DNA of 64,000 nucleotides from assembly GCA_029961685.1 (NCBI GenBank), contig JARWKL010000006.1, forward strand, positions 18,167,276 through 18,231,275. The letters run 5' to 3'. Source of the stretch: Aristolochia californica. Taxonomy: Eukaryota; Streptophyta; Magnoliopsida; Piperales; Aristolochiaceae. Below the pieces are notes generated by a model. That model saw only the letters and a program-made list of their open reading frames with translations. It made no database searches and had not been told where the DNA came from. The position numbers and the translations under genes are program-made. Numbering within the stretch: position 1 is the first letter of the stretch; every line of letters starts with the position of its first letter. Below are positions 1-15,100 of this stretch, one piece after another.

Positions 1-729
1 TGGACAAAAAATGAACTCCAAAGTTTTGTTATCCATGTTTGGGAAAATCAACTAGTACAACCCATAATAGCATGGTGGAATTTTGTAAGCAAGAGATTTG
101 TAATTGATCCCAACATGTTTTAAATGTGGTGGATATGCATGCCAGAATTATGTTGAAGATGCAAATGACCTAATGATCCAAAAAATTCGAGTAGAAAAAA
201 ATTAAATTCTCAAGTAAACATGTGGTTGGGTACCAGAGCCAAACAACTCTCTTTTTGCCTATCCTTCAAAATCACAGATACTTTTAGGAATTATCTCTCT
301 CAGCATTTCGGCATTTTCATTTAGGATGTTTAATTTTTTTTCAAATTGAAACTTGTCCCACATTTCTCGTAAACAAAACGATCACAACAAATTGAAAATT
401 TTAGAGTTCGTGAATGCAAAAAAATTTGAAAGCTATATAAAATGTAAGTGAAGAAAATTATTTCAAGCACTAAAAATGAACTCCAAAGTTTTGTTATCCA
501 TGTTTGGGAAATTCCACTAGTACAACCCCTAATATCTTGGTGGAATTTTATAAGAAAGAGATTTCTAGTTGAACCTAACATGTTTTAAATGTGGTGGATA
601 TGCATGCCAGAAACATGTTGATGATGCAAATGACCTAATAATCCAAAAGTTTCAAGGAGTAGAAAAAAATTAAATTCTCAAGTTAACGTGTGCTTGGATA
701 ATTACTAGAGCCAAAAAACCCACTTTTTG

Positions 730-1675
730 CCTATCCTTCAAAATCACAGATACTTTTTGGAATTATCTCTCTCAGCATTTCTGCATTTCAATTTTGGATG
801 TTCAATTTTTTTTGAAATTCAAACTTGCCCCACTTTTCTCGAAAACAAAATGATCACAACAAAATGAAAATTTTAGAGTTCATGTATGCTAAAAAAATTG
901 AAAACGATAACAAATGTAAGTGAAGAAAATTATTTCATGCACTAAAAATGAACTCCAATGTTTTTTTATCCATGTTTGGGAAATTCCACTTGTACAACCC
1001 CTAATAGCTTGGTGGAATTTTATAAGAAAATGATTTCTAATTGATCCTAACATGTTTTAAATATGGTGGATATGCATGCCAGAAACTTGTTGAAGATTCC
1101 AATGACCCAATGAACCAAAAATTTCATGGAGTAGAAAAAAATTAAATTCTCAAGATAACGTGTGGTTGGATATTTACCAGAGCCAAACAACCCACTTTTT
1201 GCCTATCCTTCAAAATCATAGATACTTTTTGGAATTATCTCTCTCAGCATTTCTGCATTTCAATTTTGGATGTTCAATTTTTTTTGAAATTCAAACTTGC
1301 CCCACTTTTCTCGAAAACAAAATGATCACAACAAAATGAAAATTTTAGAGTTCATGTATGCTAAAAAAATTGAAAACGATAACAAATGTAAGTGAAGAAA
1401 ATTATTTCATGCAATAAAAATGAACTCCAATGTTTTTTTATCCATGTTTGGGAAATTCCACTTGTACAACCCCTAATAGCTTGGTGGAATTTTATAAGAA
1501 AATGATTTCTAATTGATCCTAACATGTTTTAAATATGGTGGATATGCATGCCAGAAACTTGTTGAAGATTCCAATGACCCAATGAACCAAAAATTTCATG
1601 GAGTAGAAAAAAATTAAATTCTCAAGATAACGTGTGGTTGGATATTTACCAGAGCCAAACAACCCACTTTTTGCC
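730..1675 (+). repeat. Near-identical adjacent type A monomers (recent tandem duplication)
   Basis: Roughly 730-1201 and 1202-1675 match almost base for base at an offset of 472 bp. They share private variants: CTGCATTTCAATTTTGG, GAAATTCAAACTTGCCCC, GAAAACGATAAC, ACTTGTTGAAGATTCC and CAAGATAACGTG. Ordinary neighbours in the array differ at many positions. This points to a recent one-monomer duplication, for example by unequal exchange. Confidence 0.85.
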
Positions 1676-3406
1676 AATTCTTCAAAATCACAGATTCTTT
1701 TTGGAATTATCTCTCTCAGCATTTGTGCATTTCCATTTTGGATGTTCAGTTTTTTTTTAAATCCAAACTTGTCCCACTTTTCTCGTAAACAAAACGATCA
1801 CAACAAAATGTAAATTTTAGAGTTCATGTATGAAAAAAAATTTGAAAACTATAATAAACGTAACTGAAGAAAATTATTTCACGCACTAAAAATGAACTCC
1901 AAAGTTTTGTTTACTTTGTTTGGGAAATGACACTAGTGCAACCCCTAATAGCTTGGTGGCATTTTATAAGAAAGAGATTGCTAATTGATCCTAACAAGTT
2001 TTAAATGTGGTGGATATGCATGCTAGAAACATGTTGAAGATGCAAATGACCTAATGATCCAAAAATTTCTAGGAATCAAAAAAATTAAATTCTCAAGTTA
2101 ACGTGTGGTAGGGTATTTACCAGAGCCAAACTACCCACTTTTTGCCTATCCTTCAAAATCATAGACACATTTTGGAATTATCTCACTCAGCAGTTGTGCA
2201 TTTCCATTTTGGATGTTCAATTTCTTTTTCAAATCCAAACTTCTCCCACTTTTCTCGTTAGCAAAATGATCACAACAAAAAGAAAATTTTAGAGTTCATG
2301 TTTTCAAAAAAAATTGAAAACTATAATAAAGTTAAGTGAAGGAAATTATTTCATGCATTAAAAATGAACTCCAAAGTTTTGTTATCCATGTTTGGGAAAT
2401 TCCACTAGTACAACCTATAATAGTTTGGTGGAATTTTAAAGAAAGATATTTTTAATTGATCTTAACATGTTTTAAATGTGGTGGATATGCATGCCAGAAA
2501 CATGTTAAAGATGCAAATAGCCTAATGATCCAAAAATTTCGAGGAGTAGAAAAAAATTAAATTCTCAAGTTAACGTGTGATTGGATATTTACCAGCGCCA
2601 AACCACCCACTTTTTGCCAATCCTTCAAAATCACAGATACTTTTTGGAATTATCTCTCTCAGCATTTGTGCATTTCCTTTTTGGATGTTCAATTTTTTTT
2701 CAAATCCAAACTTGTGCCACATTTCTCGTAAACAAAACGATCACAACAAAATAAAAATTTGGAGTTCATCTATGGAAAAAAATTAGAAAACTATATTAAA
2801 TTTAAGTGAAGAAAATAATTACACGCCCTGCAAATGAACTTCAATGTGTTGTTATCCATGTTTGGAAAATTGCACTTGTACTACCCCAAGTAGCTTGGTG
2901 GAAGTATATAAGAAAGAGATTTCTAACTGATCCTAATATGTTTTAAAAGTGGTGGATATGCATGCAAGAAACATCATGAAGAAGCAAATCACCTAATGTT
3001 CCAAAAATTTCAAGGAATAGAAAAAAATTAAATTCTCAAGTTAACGTGTGGTTGGATATTTCCCAGGGCCAAACAACCCACTTTTTGCCTATCCTTCAAA
3101 ATCACAGATACTTTTTGGAATTATCTTTCTCATTATTTGTGCATTTCCATTTTGGATGTTCAAGTTTTTTTTAAAATCCAAACCCTTCCCACTTTTCTCG
3201 TAAACAAAACGATCACAACAAAATGAAAATTTTAGAGTTTATGTTTGAAAAAAAAATTAAAACTATAATAAATGTAAGTGAAGAAAAAATTTTCACGCAC
3301 TAAAAATGAACTCCAAAGTTTTGTTATCCATGGTTGGGAAATTCCAGTAGTACAACCCCTAATAGCTTGGTGGAATTTTGTAAGAAAGAGATTTTTAATT
3401 TATCCT

Positions 3407-3449
3407 AACATGTTTTAAATGTGGTGGATATGCATGCCAGAAACATGTT
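3407..3449. other. Conserved CATG palindrome cluster (representative copy)
   Basis: AACATGTTT (3407-3415) and AAACATGTT (3441-3449) are exact inverted repeats around 25 bp that contain ATGCATGC (3430-3437). Each element is itself palindromic at its core. The trio is recognisable in most monomers of all subfamilies and both orientations, for example TTCAACATGTTTCAGGCATG in the reverse arrays. The central TGCATG also matches the RY-type motif bound by plant B3-domain proteins, but that match is short and binding is not implied. Confidence 0.6.
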
Positions 3450-6400
3450 GAAGATGCAAATGACCTAATGATCCAAAAATTTCAAGGAGTAGAAAAAAAT
3501 TAAATTCTCATGTTAACGTGTGGTTGGATATTTACCAGAGCCAAACAACGCACTTTTTGCCTATCCTTCAAAATCCCATATACTTTTTGGAATTATCTCT
3601 CTCAGCATTTGTGCATTTCCATTTTGGATGTTCAATATTTTTTTAAAATCCAAACTTTTCCCACTTTTTTGGTAAAGAAAACAATCACAACAAAATAAAA
3701 ATTTTAGAGTTCATGTATGATAAAAAAATTTGAAAACTATAATAAATGTAAATGAATAAAATTATTTCACGCAATAAAAATTAACACCATAGTTTTGTTA
3801 TCCAAGTTTGGGAAATTCCACTGGTACAACCCCTAATAGCTTGGTGGAATTTTATAAGAAAAATATTTCTAATCGATCCTAACATGTTTTAAATGTGGTG
3901 GATATGCATGCCTGAAACATGGTGAAGATGCAAATGACCTAAAGTTCAAAAAATTTGAAGCAGTAGAAAAAAATTAAATTTTCAAGTTAACGTGTGGTTG
4001 GATATTTCCCACGGTCAAACAACCCATATTTTGCCTATCCTTTTAAATCACAGATACTTTTTGGAATTATCTCTCTAAGCTTTTGTGTATTTCCATTTTG
4101 GATGTTCAATTTTTTTTTCAAATCCAAACCCTTCCCACTTTTCTCGTAAACGAAACAATCAACAAAATAAAAATTTTAGAGTTCAAGTTTGCAAAAAAAT
4201 TTCAAAACTATAATAAATGTAAGTGAAGAAAAGATTTTCCCGCACTAAAAATGAACTCCAAAGTTTTGTTATCCATGTTTGGGAAATTCCACTAGTACAA
4301 CCCCTAAGAGCTTGGTGGAATTTTATAAGAAAGAGATTTCTAATTGATCCTAACATGTTTTAAATGTGGTGGATATGCATGCTAGAAACAATGTGAAGAT
4401 GCAAATGACCTAATGATCCAAAACTTCAAGGAGTAGAAAAAAATGAAATTCTCAAGTTGACGTGTGGTTGGATATTTACTAGAGCCAAACAACCTACTTT
4501 TTGCCTATCCTTCAAAATCACAGATACTTTTTGGAATTATCTCTCTCAGCATTTGTGCATTTCCATTTTGGATGTTCTATATTTTTTTTCAAATCAAAAC
4601 TTGTCCCACTTTTCTCGTAAACAAAACGATCACAACAAAATGAAAATTATCGAGTTCATGTATGCAAAATAATTTGAAAACTATATTAAATGTAAGGAAG
4701 AAAATTATTTCGCGCACTAAAAATGAACATCCAAAGTTTTGTTATCCATGTTTGGGAAATTCCACTAGTACAACCCCTAATAGCTTTATGGAATTTTATA
4801 ACAAAGAGATTTCTAATTGATCCTAACATGTTTTAAATGTGGTGGATATGCATGCCAGAAACATGTTGAAGATGGAAATGACCTAACGATCCAAAAAATT
4901 CAAGGAGTAGAAAAAAATTAAATTCTCAAGTTAACGTGTGGTTAGATATTTACCAAAGCCAAACAACCCACTTTTTTCCTATCCTTCAAAATCATAGATA
5001 CTTTTTGAAATTATCTCTCTCAGCATTTGTGCATTTCCATTTTGGAAGTTCAATTTTTTTTTCAAATCTAATCTTGTCCCACTTTTCTTGTAAACAAATA
5101 GATCTCAACAAAATAAAAAAATTTAGAGTTCTTGTTTGCAAAAAAAATTGAAAACTGTAACAAATGTAAGTGAAGAAAATTATTTCACGCACTAAATATG
5201 AACTCCAAAGTTTTGTTCTCCATGTAAGGGAAATTCCACTAGTACAACCACTAATGGCATGGTGCAATTTCATAAGAAAGAGATTTCGAATTGATCGTAA
5301 CATGTTTTAAATGTGGTGGATATGCATGCGAAACATGTTGAAGATGCAATGACCTAATGATCCAAAAATTTCGAGGAGAAGAAAAAATTAAATTCTCAAG
5401 TTAACGTGTGGTTCGATATTTACTTGAGCCAAACAACTCACTTTTTGGCTATCCTTCAAAATCACAGAAACTTTTTGGAATTATCTCTCTCCTCTTTTGT
5501 ACATTTCCATTTTGGATGTTCAATTATTTTTCAAATTCCAACTGATCCCACTTTTCTCGTAATAAAAACGATCACTACAAAATGAAAATTTTAAAGTTCA
5601 TGTATGCAAAAAAATTTGAAAACTATAAATAAATGTAAGTGAAGAAAATTATTTCACGCACTAAAAAAGAACACCAAAGTTTTGTTATCCATGTTTGGGA
5701 AATTCCACAAGTACAACCCCTAATAGCTTGGTGGAATTTTATAAGAAAGACATTTCTAATTGATCCTAAAATTTTTTAAATGTGGGGGAGATGCATGCCA
5801 GAAACATGTTGAAGCTACAAATGACCAAATGATCCAAAAATTTCATGGAGTAGAAAAAAATTAAATTCTCAAGTTAATGTGTGGTTGGATATTTACATAA
5901 GCTAAACATCCCACTTTTTGTCTATCCTTCAAAATCAAAGATACTTTTTGGAATTATCTCTCTCAGCATTTGAGCAAATTTAGGATGTTCAATTTTTTTT
6001 CAAATCCAAACTTGTCCCACTTTTCTCATAAACAAAACGATCAAAACAAAATGAAAATTTAAGAGTTCAGGTTTGCAAAAAAAATTGAAAACTATAATAA
6101 AGGTAAGTGATGAAAATTTTATCACGCACTAAAAATAAACTCAAAAATTTTGTTATCCATGTTTGGGAAATTCCACTAGTACAACCCCTGATAGCATGGT
6201 GGAATTTTATAAGAAAGATATTTCTAATTGATCCTAACTTGTTTTAAATGTGGTGGATATGCATGCCAGAAACAATATTGCAGATTAGAAAAAAATATTT
6301 CAAGGATTAGAAAAAAATGAAATTCTCAAGTTAACGTGTGGTAGAATATTTACCAGATCGAAACAACACACTTTTTGCCTATCCTTCAAAATCACAAATA

Positions 6401-8961
6401 CTTTTTTGAATTATCTCTCTCTGTATTTTTTCTATTCCATTTTGGATCTTCGATTTTTTTTCAAATCCAAACTTGTCCCACTTTTCTCGTAAAGAAACGA
6501 TCACAAAAAAATGAAAATTTTAGGGGTCATGTATGCAAGTAAATTTAAATACTATAATAAATGTATGTGAAGAAAATTATTTCACACACTAAAAATGAAC
6601 TCCTATGTTTTGTTATCCATGTTTGGGAAATTCTACTAGTACTACCCCCAATAGGTTGGTGGAATTTTATAAGCAAGAGATTTTTTATTTATCCTAGCAT
6701 GTTTTAAATGTGGAGGATAGGCATGGCAGAAACATGTTTAAGATGCAGATGACCTAATGATCCAAAAATTTGAAGGGAAAGTAGAAAAAAATTAAATTCC
6801 CAAGTTAACGTGTGGTTGGATATTTATCAGAGCTAAACAACCCACTTTTTGCCTATCCTTCAAAATCACAGATACATTTTTGAATTATCTCTCTCAGCAT
6901 TTGTGCATTTCCATTTTCGATATTCAATTTTTTTTCAAATCCAAACTTGTCCCACTTTTCTCGAAAACAAAATGATCTCGACAAAATGAAAGTTTTAGAG
7001 TTCATATACGCATAAAAATTTTAAAACAATAATAAACGTAAGTGAAGAAAATTATTTCACGCACAAAAAATGAACTTCAAAGTTTTGTTATCCATGTTTG
7101 GGAAATTCCACTAGTACAACCCTTAATAGCTGATTGGAATTTTATAAGAAAAAGATTTCTAATATATCCTAACATGTTTTAAATGTAGTGGATAAGCATG
7201 CCAGAAACATGTTGAAGATGCAAATGTCCAAATGATCCTAAAATTTCAATGAGTAGAGAGAAATTAAATTCTCAAGTTAACGTGTGGTTGGATATTTACC
7301 AGAGCCAAACAACCCACTTTTTGCCTATCCTTTAAAATCACAGATATCATTTCGAATTATCTCTCTCAGCATTTTTTCCATTTCCATTTTGGAAATTCAA
7401 TTCTTTTTCAAATCTAAACTTGTCCCACTTTTCTCGTAAATTAAACGATCACAAAAAAATGAAAATTTTAGAGTTCATGTATGCAAAAAAAATTGAAAAC
7501 TGTAATAAATGTAAGTGAAGAAAATTATTTCACGCACTAAAAATGAACTCCAAAGTTTTGTTATCCATCTTTGGGAAATTCCACTAGTACAACCCCTTAT
7601 AGATTGGTGGAATTTTATAAGAAAGAGATTTCTAATTGATGCTAACATGTTTTAAATATGGTGGATATGCATGCATGAAACATGTCAATGATGAAAATGA
7701 CCTAATTATCCAAAAATTTCAAGGAGTAGAAAAAAATTAAATTCTCAAGTTAATATGTGGTTGGATATTTACCTGCGCCAAACAAACCACTTTTGGCTAT
7801 CCTTCAAAATCATAGATACTTTTTGGAAGTATCTCTCTTAGCAGTTGGGCACTTCCATTTTGGATGTTCAATTTTTATTTCAAATCTAAACTAGTTCCAC
7901 GTTTCTCGTAAACAAAACGATCACAACAAAATGAAAATTTTACAGTTCATGTTTGCAAAAAAAATTGAAAACTATTATTAATGTAATTGAAGAAAATTTT
8001 TTCACGCACTAAAAATGAACTCCAAAGTTTTGTTATCCATGTTAGGGAAATTCCACTAGTACAACCACTAATAGCTTGGTCGAATTTTTTAAGAAAGAGA
8101 TTTCTAATTGATCCTAACATGTTTTAAATGTGGAGGATATGCATGCCAGAAACATGTTGAAGATGCAAATGACCTAATGATCCAAAAATTTCAAGGAGTA
8201 GAAAAAAATTAAATTCTCAAGTTAACATGCGGTTGGATATTTATCAGAGCCAAACAACCCACTTTTTGCCTATCCTTCAAAATCACAGATACTTTTAGGA
8301 ATTATCACTCTCAGCATTTTGGCATTTCCATTTAGGATGTTTAATTTTTTTTCAAATCAAAACATGTCCCACGTTTCTCGTAAACCAAACGATCACAACA
8401 AATTGCAGATTTTAGAGTTCGTGTATGCAAAAAAAATTGAAAACTATATAAAATGTAACTGAAGAAAATTATTTCAAGCACTAAAAATGAACTCCAAAGT
8501 TTTGTTATCCATGTTTGGGAAATTCCACTAGTACAACCCCTAATAGCTTCGAGGAATTTTATAAGAAAGAGACTTCTAGTTGAACCTAACTTGTTTTAAA
8601 TGTGGTGGATATGCATGCTAGAAACATGTTGAAGATGCAAATGACCTAATGATCCAAAAATCTCAAGGAGTAGAAAAAAATAAAATTCTCAAGTTAACGT
8701 GTGGTTAGATATTTACCAAAGCCAAACAACCCATTTTTTTTCTGTCCTTCAAAATCATAGACACTTTTTGAAATTATCTCTCTCAGCATTTGTGCATTTC
8801 CATTTTGGAAGTTCAATTTTTTTTTCAAATCTAATCTTGTCCCACTTTTCTTGTAAACAAATAGATCACCACAAAATAAAAAAAAATTAGAGTTCTTGTT
8901 TGCAAAAAAAATTGAAAACTATAACAAATGTAAGTGAAGAAAATTATTTCACGCACTAAAT

Positions 8962-9157
8962 ATGAACTCCAAAGTTTTTTTCTCCATGTAAGGGAAATTC
9001 AACTCCATGAAAGAGATTTCTAATTGATCCTAACATGTTTTAATTGTGGTGGATATGCATGTGAACACAACAAAATGAAAATTTTTGAGTTCATCTATGC
9101 AAAAAAATTTGAAGACTATAATAAATGTAAGTCAAGAAAATTATATCACGCTCTAAA
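8962..9157 (+). repeat. Truncated type A monomer (~195 bp)
   Basis: The step between landmarks drops from ~472 to ~196 bp here. Two deletion joints are visible. Near 9000 the text jumps from the 'ttccactag' region to 'gaaagagatttctaattg'. Near 9062 it jumps from the ATGCATG box directly to 'aacacaacaaaatgaaaat', skipping the middle of the monomer including the oligo-T tract. The next monomer resumes in register. Confidence 0.8.
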
Positions 9158-12100
9158 AATGAACTCCAAAGTTTTGTTATCCATGTTTGGGATATTCCAC
9201 TACTACAACCCTTAATAGCTTGGCGGAATTTTATAAGAAAAAGATTTCTAATTGATCCTAACATTTTTTAAATGGGATGGATAGACCTGCCAGAAACATG
9301 TTGAATATGCAAATGACCAAATGATCCAAAAATTTCTAGGAGTTGAAAAAAATTAAATTAGCAAGTTAACGCGTGGTTGGATATTTACCAGAACCAAACA
9401 ACCCACTTTTTGCCTATCCTTCAAAATCACAGATACTTTTTGGAATTATCTCTCTCAACATTTGTGCATTTCCATTTTGGATGTTTAATTTTTTTTCAAA
9501 TCCAAACTTGCTCCACTTTTCTCGTAAACAAAAGAATCACAACAAAATGAAAATTTTAGAGTTCATGTAAGCTAAAAAATTTGAAAACTGTAATAAATGT
9601 AAGTGAAGAAAATTATTTCAAGCACTAAAAATGAACTCCAAAGTTTTGTTATCCATGTTTGGGAAACTCAACAAGTACAACACCTAATAGCAATGTCGAA
9701 TTTCATAAGAAAGAGATTTCTAATTGATCCTAGCACGTTTTAAATGTGGTGGATATGCATGCCACAAACATGTTGAAGATGGAAATGACCTAATGATCCA
9801 AAAATTTCAAGGAGTAGAAAAAACATAAATTCTCAACTTAACGCGTGGTTGGATATTTACAAGAGCCAAACAACCCACTTTTTGCCAATCCTTCAAAATC
9901 ACAGATACTTTTTGGAATTATCTCTCTCAGCATTTGTGCATATTCATTTTGGATGTTCAATTTTTTTTCAATTCCAAACTTGTCCCACTTTTCTCGTAAA
10001 CAAAACGATCACAACAAAATGAAAATTTTAGAGTTCCTATATGCAAAAAAGTTTGAAAAAAATAATAAATGTAAGTGAAGAAAATTATTTCACGTACTAA
10101 AAATGAACTCCAGAGTTTTGTTATCCATGTTTGGGATATTCCACTACTACAATCCCTAATTGCTTAGCGGCATTTTATAAGAAAGAGATTTCTACTTGAT
10201 CCTAACATGTTTTAAATGTGGTGGATATGCATGCCAAAAACATGTTGAACATGCAAATGACCTAATGATCTAAAAATTTCAAGGAGTAGAAAAAATTAAA
10301 TTCTCTAGTTCACGTGTGGTTGGATATTTACTAAAGCCAAACAACCAACTTTCTGTCTATCCTTAAAAATCACAGATACTTTTTGGAATTAAATCTCTCA
10401 GCATTTGTGCATTTCCATTATGGACATTCAATATTTTTTCAAATCCAAACTTGTCCCACATTTCTCATAAACAAAATGATCACAACAAAAAAATGAAAAT
10501 TTTAGAGTTTATGTATGCAAAAAAATTTGAAAACTATATGAAATGTAAGTGAAGAAAATTATTTCCAACACTAAAAATGAACTCCAAAGTTTTGTTATCC
10601 ATGTTTGGGAAATTCTACTAGTACAACCCCTAATAGCTTGGTGGAATTTTATAAGAAAGAGATTTCTAATTGATCCTAACATGTGTTAAATTTGGTGGAT
10701 ATGCATGTCAGAAACATGTTGAAGATGCAAATGACCTAAAGATCCAAAATTTTCTAGTAGAAAAAATTAAATTCTCAACTTAACGTGTGGTTGGATATTT
10801 ACCAGAGCCAAACAACCCAATTTTTGCCTATCCTTAAAAATCACAGAAACTTTTTGGAATTATTTCTCTCAGCATTTCTGCATTAACCTTTTGGATGTTC
10901 AATTTTTTTCAAATCCAAACCTATCCCACATTTCTCAAAAAAAAAATGATCACAACAAAAAAATGAAAATTTTAGAGTTCATATAAGCAAACAAATTTAA
11001 AAAATATAATAAATATATGTGAAGAAAATTATTTCACGCACTAAAGATGAACCCTAAATTTTGTTATCTATGTTTGAGAAATTCCACTAGTACAACCCCT
11101 AATAGCTTGGCAGAATTTTATAAGAAAGAGTTTTCTAATTGATCCTAACATGTTTTTAATGTGGTGAATATGCATGCAAGAAAAATGTTGAAGACGCAAA
11201 TGACCTAAAGATCCAAAAATTGCAATGTGTAGAAAAAATTAAATTCGTGTGGTTGGATATTCACCGTAGCCAAATAACCCACTTTTTGCCTATCATTCAA
11301 AATCACAGATACATTTTGAAATTATCTCTCTCATCATTTATGCATTTCCATTTTAGATGTTCAATTTTTTTTCAAATCCACACTTGGCCCACTTTTCTCG
11401 TAAACAAAACGATCACAACAAAATTAAAATTTGATAGTTCATGTATGCAAAAAATTTTGAAAACTATAATAAATGTAAGTGAAGAAATTATTTAACACAC
11501 TAAAAATGAACTCCAAATTTTTCTTATCCATCTTTGGGAAATTCAAGAAGTACAACCCCTAATAGCTTGGCGGAATTTTATAAGAATGAGATTGCTAATT
11601 GATCCTAACATGTTTTAAATGTGGTGGATATAAATGCCAGAGACATGTTGAAGATGCAAATGACCTAATGATCAAAAAATTTTAAGGAGTAGAAAAAATT
11701 AAATTCTCAAGTTAACGTGTGGTTGGATATTTACTAGAGCCAAACAACCAACTTTTTGCCTATCCTTTAAAATCACATATGCTTTTTGGGATTATCTCTC
11801 TCCGCATTTGTGCATTTCCATTTTGCATGTTCAATATTTTTTCAAATCCAAACTTGTCACACTTTTCTCGTAAACAAAACGATCACAACAGAAAAATGAA
11901 AATTTAAGAGTTTATGTATGCAAAAAAAAAATGAAAACTATAATAAATGTAAGTGAAGAAAATTATTTCACGCACTAAAAATGAACTCCAAAGTTTTGTT
12001 TTCGATCTTTGGGAAATTCAACTAGTACAACCCCTAAGAGCTTGGAGGAATTTCATAAGAAAGAGATTTCTAATAGATCCCAACACGTTTTAAATGTTGT

Positions 12101-15100
12101 GGATATGTATTCCAGATACATGTTAAAGATGCTAATGACCTAATGACCCAAAATTTTCAAGGAGTAGAAAGAAATAAAATTCTCAAGTTAACGCGTGGTC
12201 TCATATTTACCAGAGCCAAACATCCCGCTTTTTGCCTATCCTTCAAAATCACAGATACAGTTTTGAATTATCTCTCTCAACATTTGTGCATTTCCATTTT
12301 GGATGTTCAATTTTTTTTCAAAGCCAAACTTGTCCGACTTATTTCGTAAACAAAACGATTACAACAAAATGAAAATTTTAGAGTTCATGTATGCCAAAAA
12401 ATTTGAAATCTATAATAAATATAAGTGAAAAAAATTATTTCACATACTAAAAATGAACTTCAGAATTTTCTTATCCATGTTTGGGAAATTCCACTAGTAC
12501 AACCCCTAAGAGCTTGGTTGAATTTTATGAGAAAGAGATTTCTAATTGATCCTAAGATGTTTTAAATGTGGTGGAAATGCATGTTAGAAACATGTTGAAG
12601 ATGCAAATGACCTAATGATCCCAAAATTTCGAGTAGAAAAAATTAAATTCTCAACTTAACGTGTGGTTGGATATTTACCAGAGCCAAACAACCCACTTTT
12701 TGCTTAATCATAAAAATCACAAAAACTTTTTGGAATTATCTCTCTCAGCATTTCTGCATTTCCATTTTGGGTGTTCAATTTTTTTTACAAATCCAAACAC
12801 TTCCCACATTTCTCAAAAATAAAACGATCACAACAAAAAAATGAAAATTTTAGAGTTTATATAAGCAAAAAAATTTGAAAACTACAATTAATATAAGCGA
12901 AGAAGATTATTTCACACACTAAAAATGAACTCCAAATTTTGTTATCTATGTTTGGGAATTACCACTAGTTCACCCCCTAATAGCTTGGCGGAATTTTATA
13001 TGAAAGAGATTTCCAATTGTTTCCAACATGTTTTTAATGTGGTGAATATGCATGCCAAAAACATTTTGAAGACGCAAATGACCTAATGATCCAAAATTTT
13101 CAAAGTGTAGAAAAAAATAAATTCACAAGTTAACGTGTGGTTGGATATTCACCAGAGCCAAACAACCAACCTTTGCCTATCCTTTAAAATCAGAGGTACA
13201 TTTTATAATTATCTCTCTCAGCATTTCTGCATTTCCATTTTGGATGTTCAATTTTTTTTAAATCCAAACTTGTCCCACTTCTCGTGTAAACAAATGATCA
13301 CAAAAAAAATGAAAATTTTTGAGTTTCTGTATGCATAAAAATTTGAAAAAAATAATAAATGTGAGTGAAGAAAATTATTTCACACACTAAAAATGAACTC
13401 CAAAGATTTTTTGTCCATATTTGGGAAATTCCACTAGTACAACCCCTAATAGCTTGGTGGAATTTTATAAGAAAGAGATTTCTAATTGATCCTAAAATAT
13501 TTTAAATGTGGTGGATATGCATGCCAGAAACATGTTGAAGATGCAAATGAACTAATGAACCAAAAATTTCGAGTAGAAAAAATTAAATTCTAGAAAGTTA
13601 ACGTGTGGCTGGATATTTACGAGAGCAAAACAACCCACTTTTGGCCTATCCTTAAAAATCACAGATACTTTTTTGAATTATCTCTCTCAGCATTTGTGCA
13701 TTTCCATTTGGGATGTTCAATTTTTTTTCAAATCAAACTTGTCCCACTTTTCTCGTCAACAAAACGATCAGAACAAAATGAAAATTGTAGAGTTTATGTA
13801 TGCAAAAAAATTTGAAACTATAATAAATGTAAGTGAAGAAAATTATTTCACACACTAGAAACGAACTCCAAGGATTTGTTGTCCATATTTGGGAAATTCC
13901 ACTAGTACAACCCCTAATAGCTTGGTGGAATTTTATAAGAAAGAGATCTCTAATTGATCCTTAAATATTTTAAATGTGGTGGATATGCATGTCATAAATA
14001 TGTTGAATATGCAAAATGACCTAATGATCCAAAAATTTCGTGTAGAAAAAATTAAATTCTCAAGTTAACGTGTGGTTGGATATTTACCATAGCCAAACAA
14101 CCCACTTTTTGCCTATCCTTCAAAATCATAGATACTTTTTGGAATTATCTCTCTCAGCATTTGTGCATTTCCGTTTTGGATGTTCAATTTTTTTTCCAAA
14201 TCCATATTTGTTCCACTTTTCTCTTAAAGAAAACGATCACAACAAAATGAAAAGTTTAGAGTTTATATCTGCAAAAACATTTGAAAACTATAATAAATGT
14301 AAGTGAAGAAAATTATTTCTTTCACTAAAAATGAACTCCAAAGTTTTTTTATCCATGTTTGGAAAATTCCACTAGTACAACCCCTAATAGCTTGGTGGAA
14401 TTTTATAAGAAAGAGATTTCTAATAGATCCTCACATGTTTTAAATGTGGTGGATATGCATGCCAGAAACATGTTGAAGATGCAAATGACCTAATGATCTA
14501 AAAATTTCAAGGAGTAGAAAAAATTAAATTCTCAAGTTAACGTGTGGTTACCATAGCCAAACAACCCACTTTTTACTTATCCTTCAAACTCACGGATAGC
14601 TTTTGACATTATCTCTCTCAGCATTTGTGCATTTCCATTTTGGATGTTCAATAATTTTTTCAAATCCAAACTTGTTCCACTTTTCTCGTAAACAAACGAT
14701 CACAACAAAATGAAAATTTTATAGTTGATGTGTCCAAAATAATTTGAAAACTATAATAAATGTAAGTGAAGAAAATTATTTCACGTACTAAAAATGAACT
14801 CCAAAGTTTTGTTATCCATGTTTGGGAAATTCCACTAGTTCAACACCTAATTGCTTTGTGGAAGTTTATAAGAAAGAGATTTCTAATTGATCCTAACATG
14901 TTTTAAATGTGGTGGATATGCATGCCAAAAATATGTTGAAGATGCAAATGACCTAATGATCCAAAAATTTCAAAGAGTAGAAAAAATTAAACTCTCAAGT
15001 TAACGTGTGGTCTGATATTTTACCAGAGCCAAACAACCCACTTTTTGCCTATCCTTAAAAATCACAGATACTTTTTGGAATTATCTATCTCAGCATTTTT

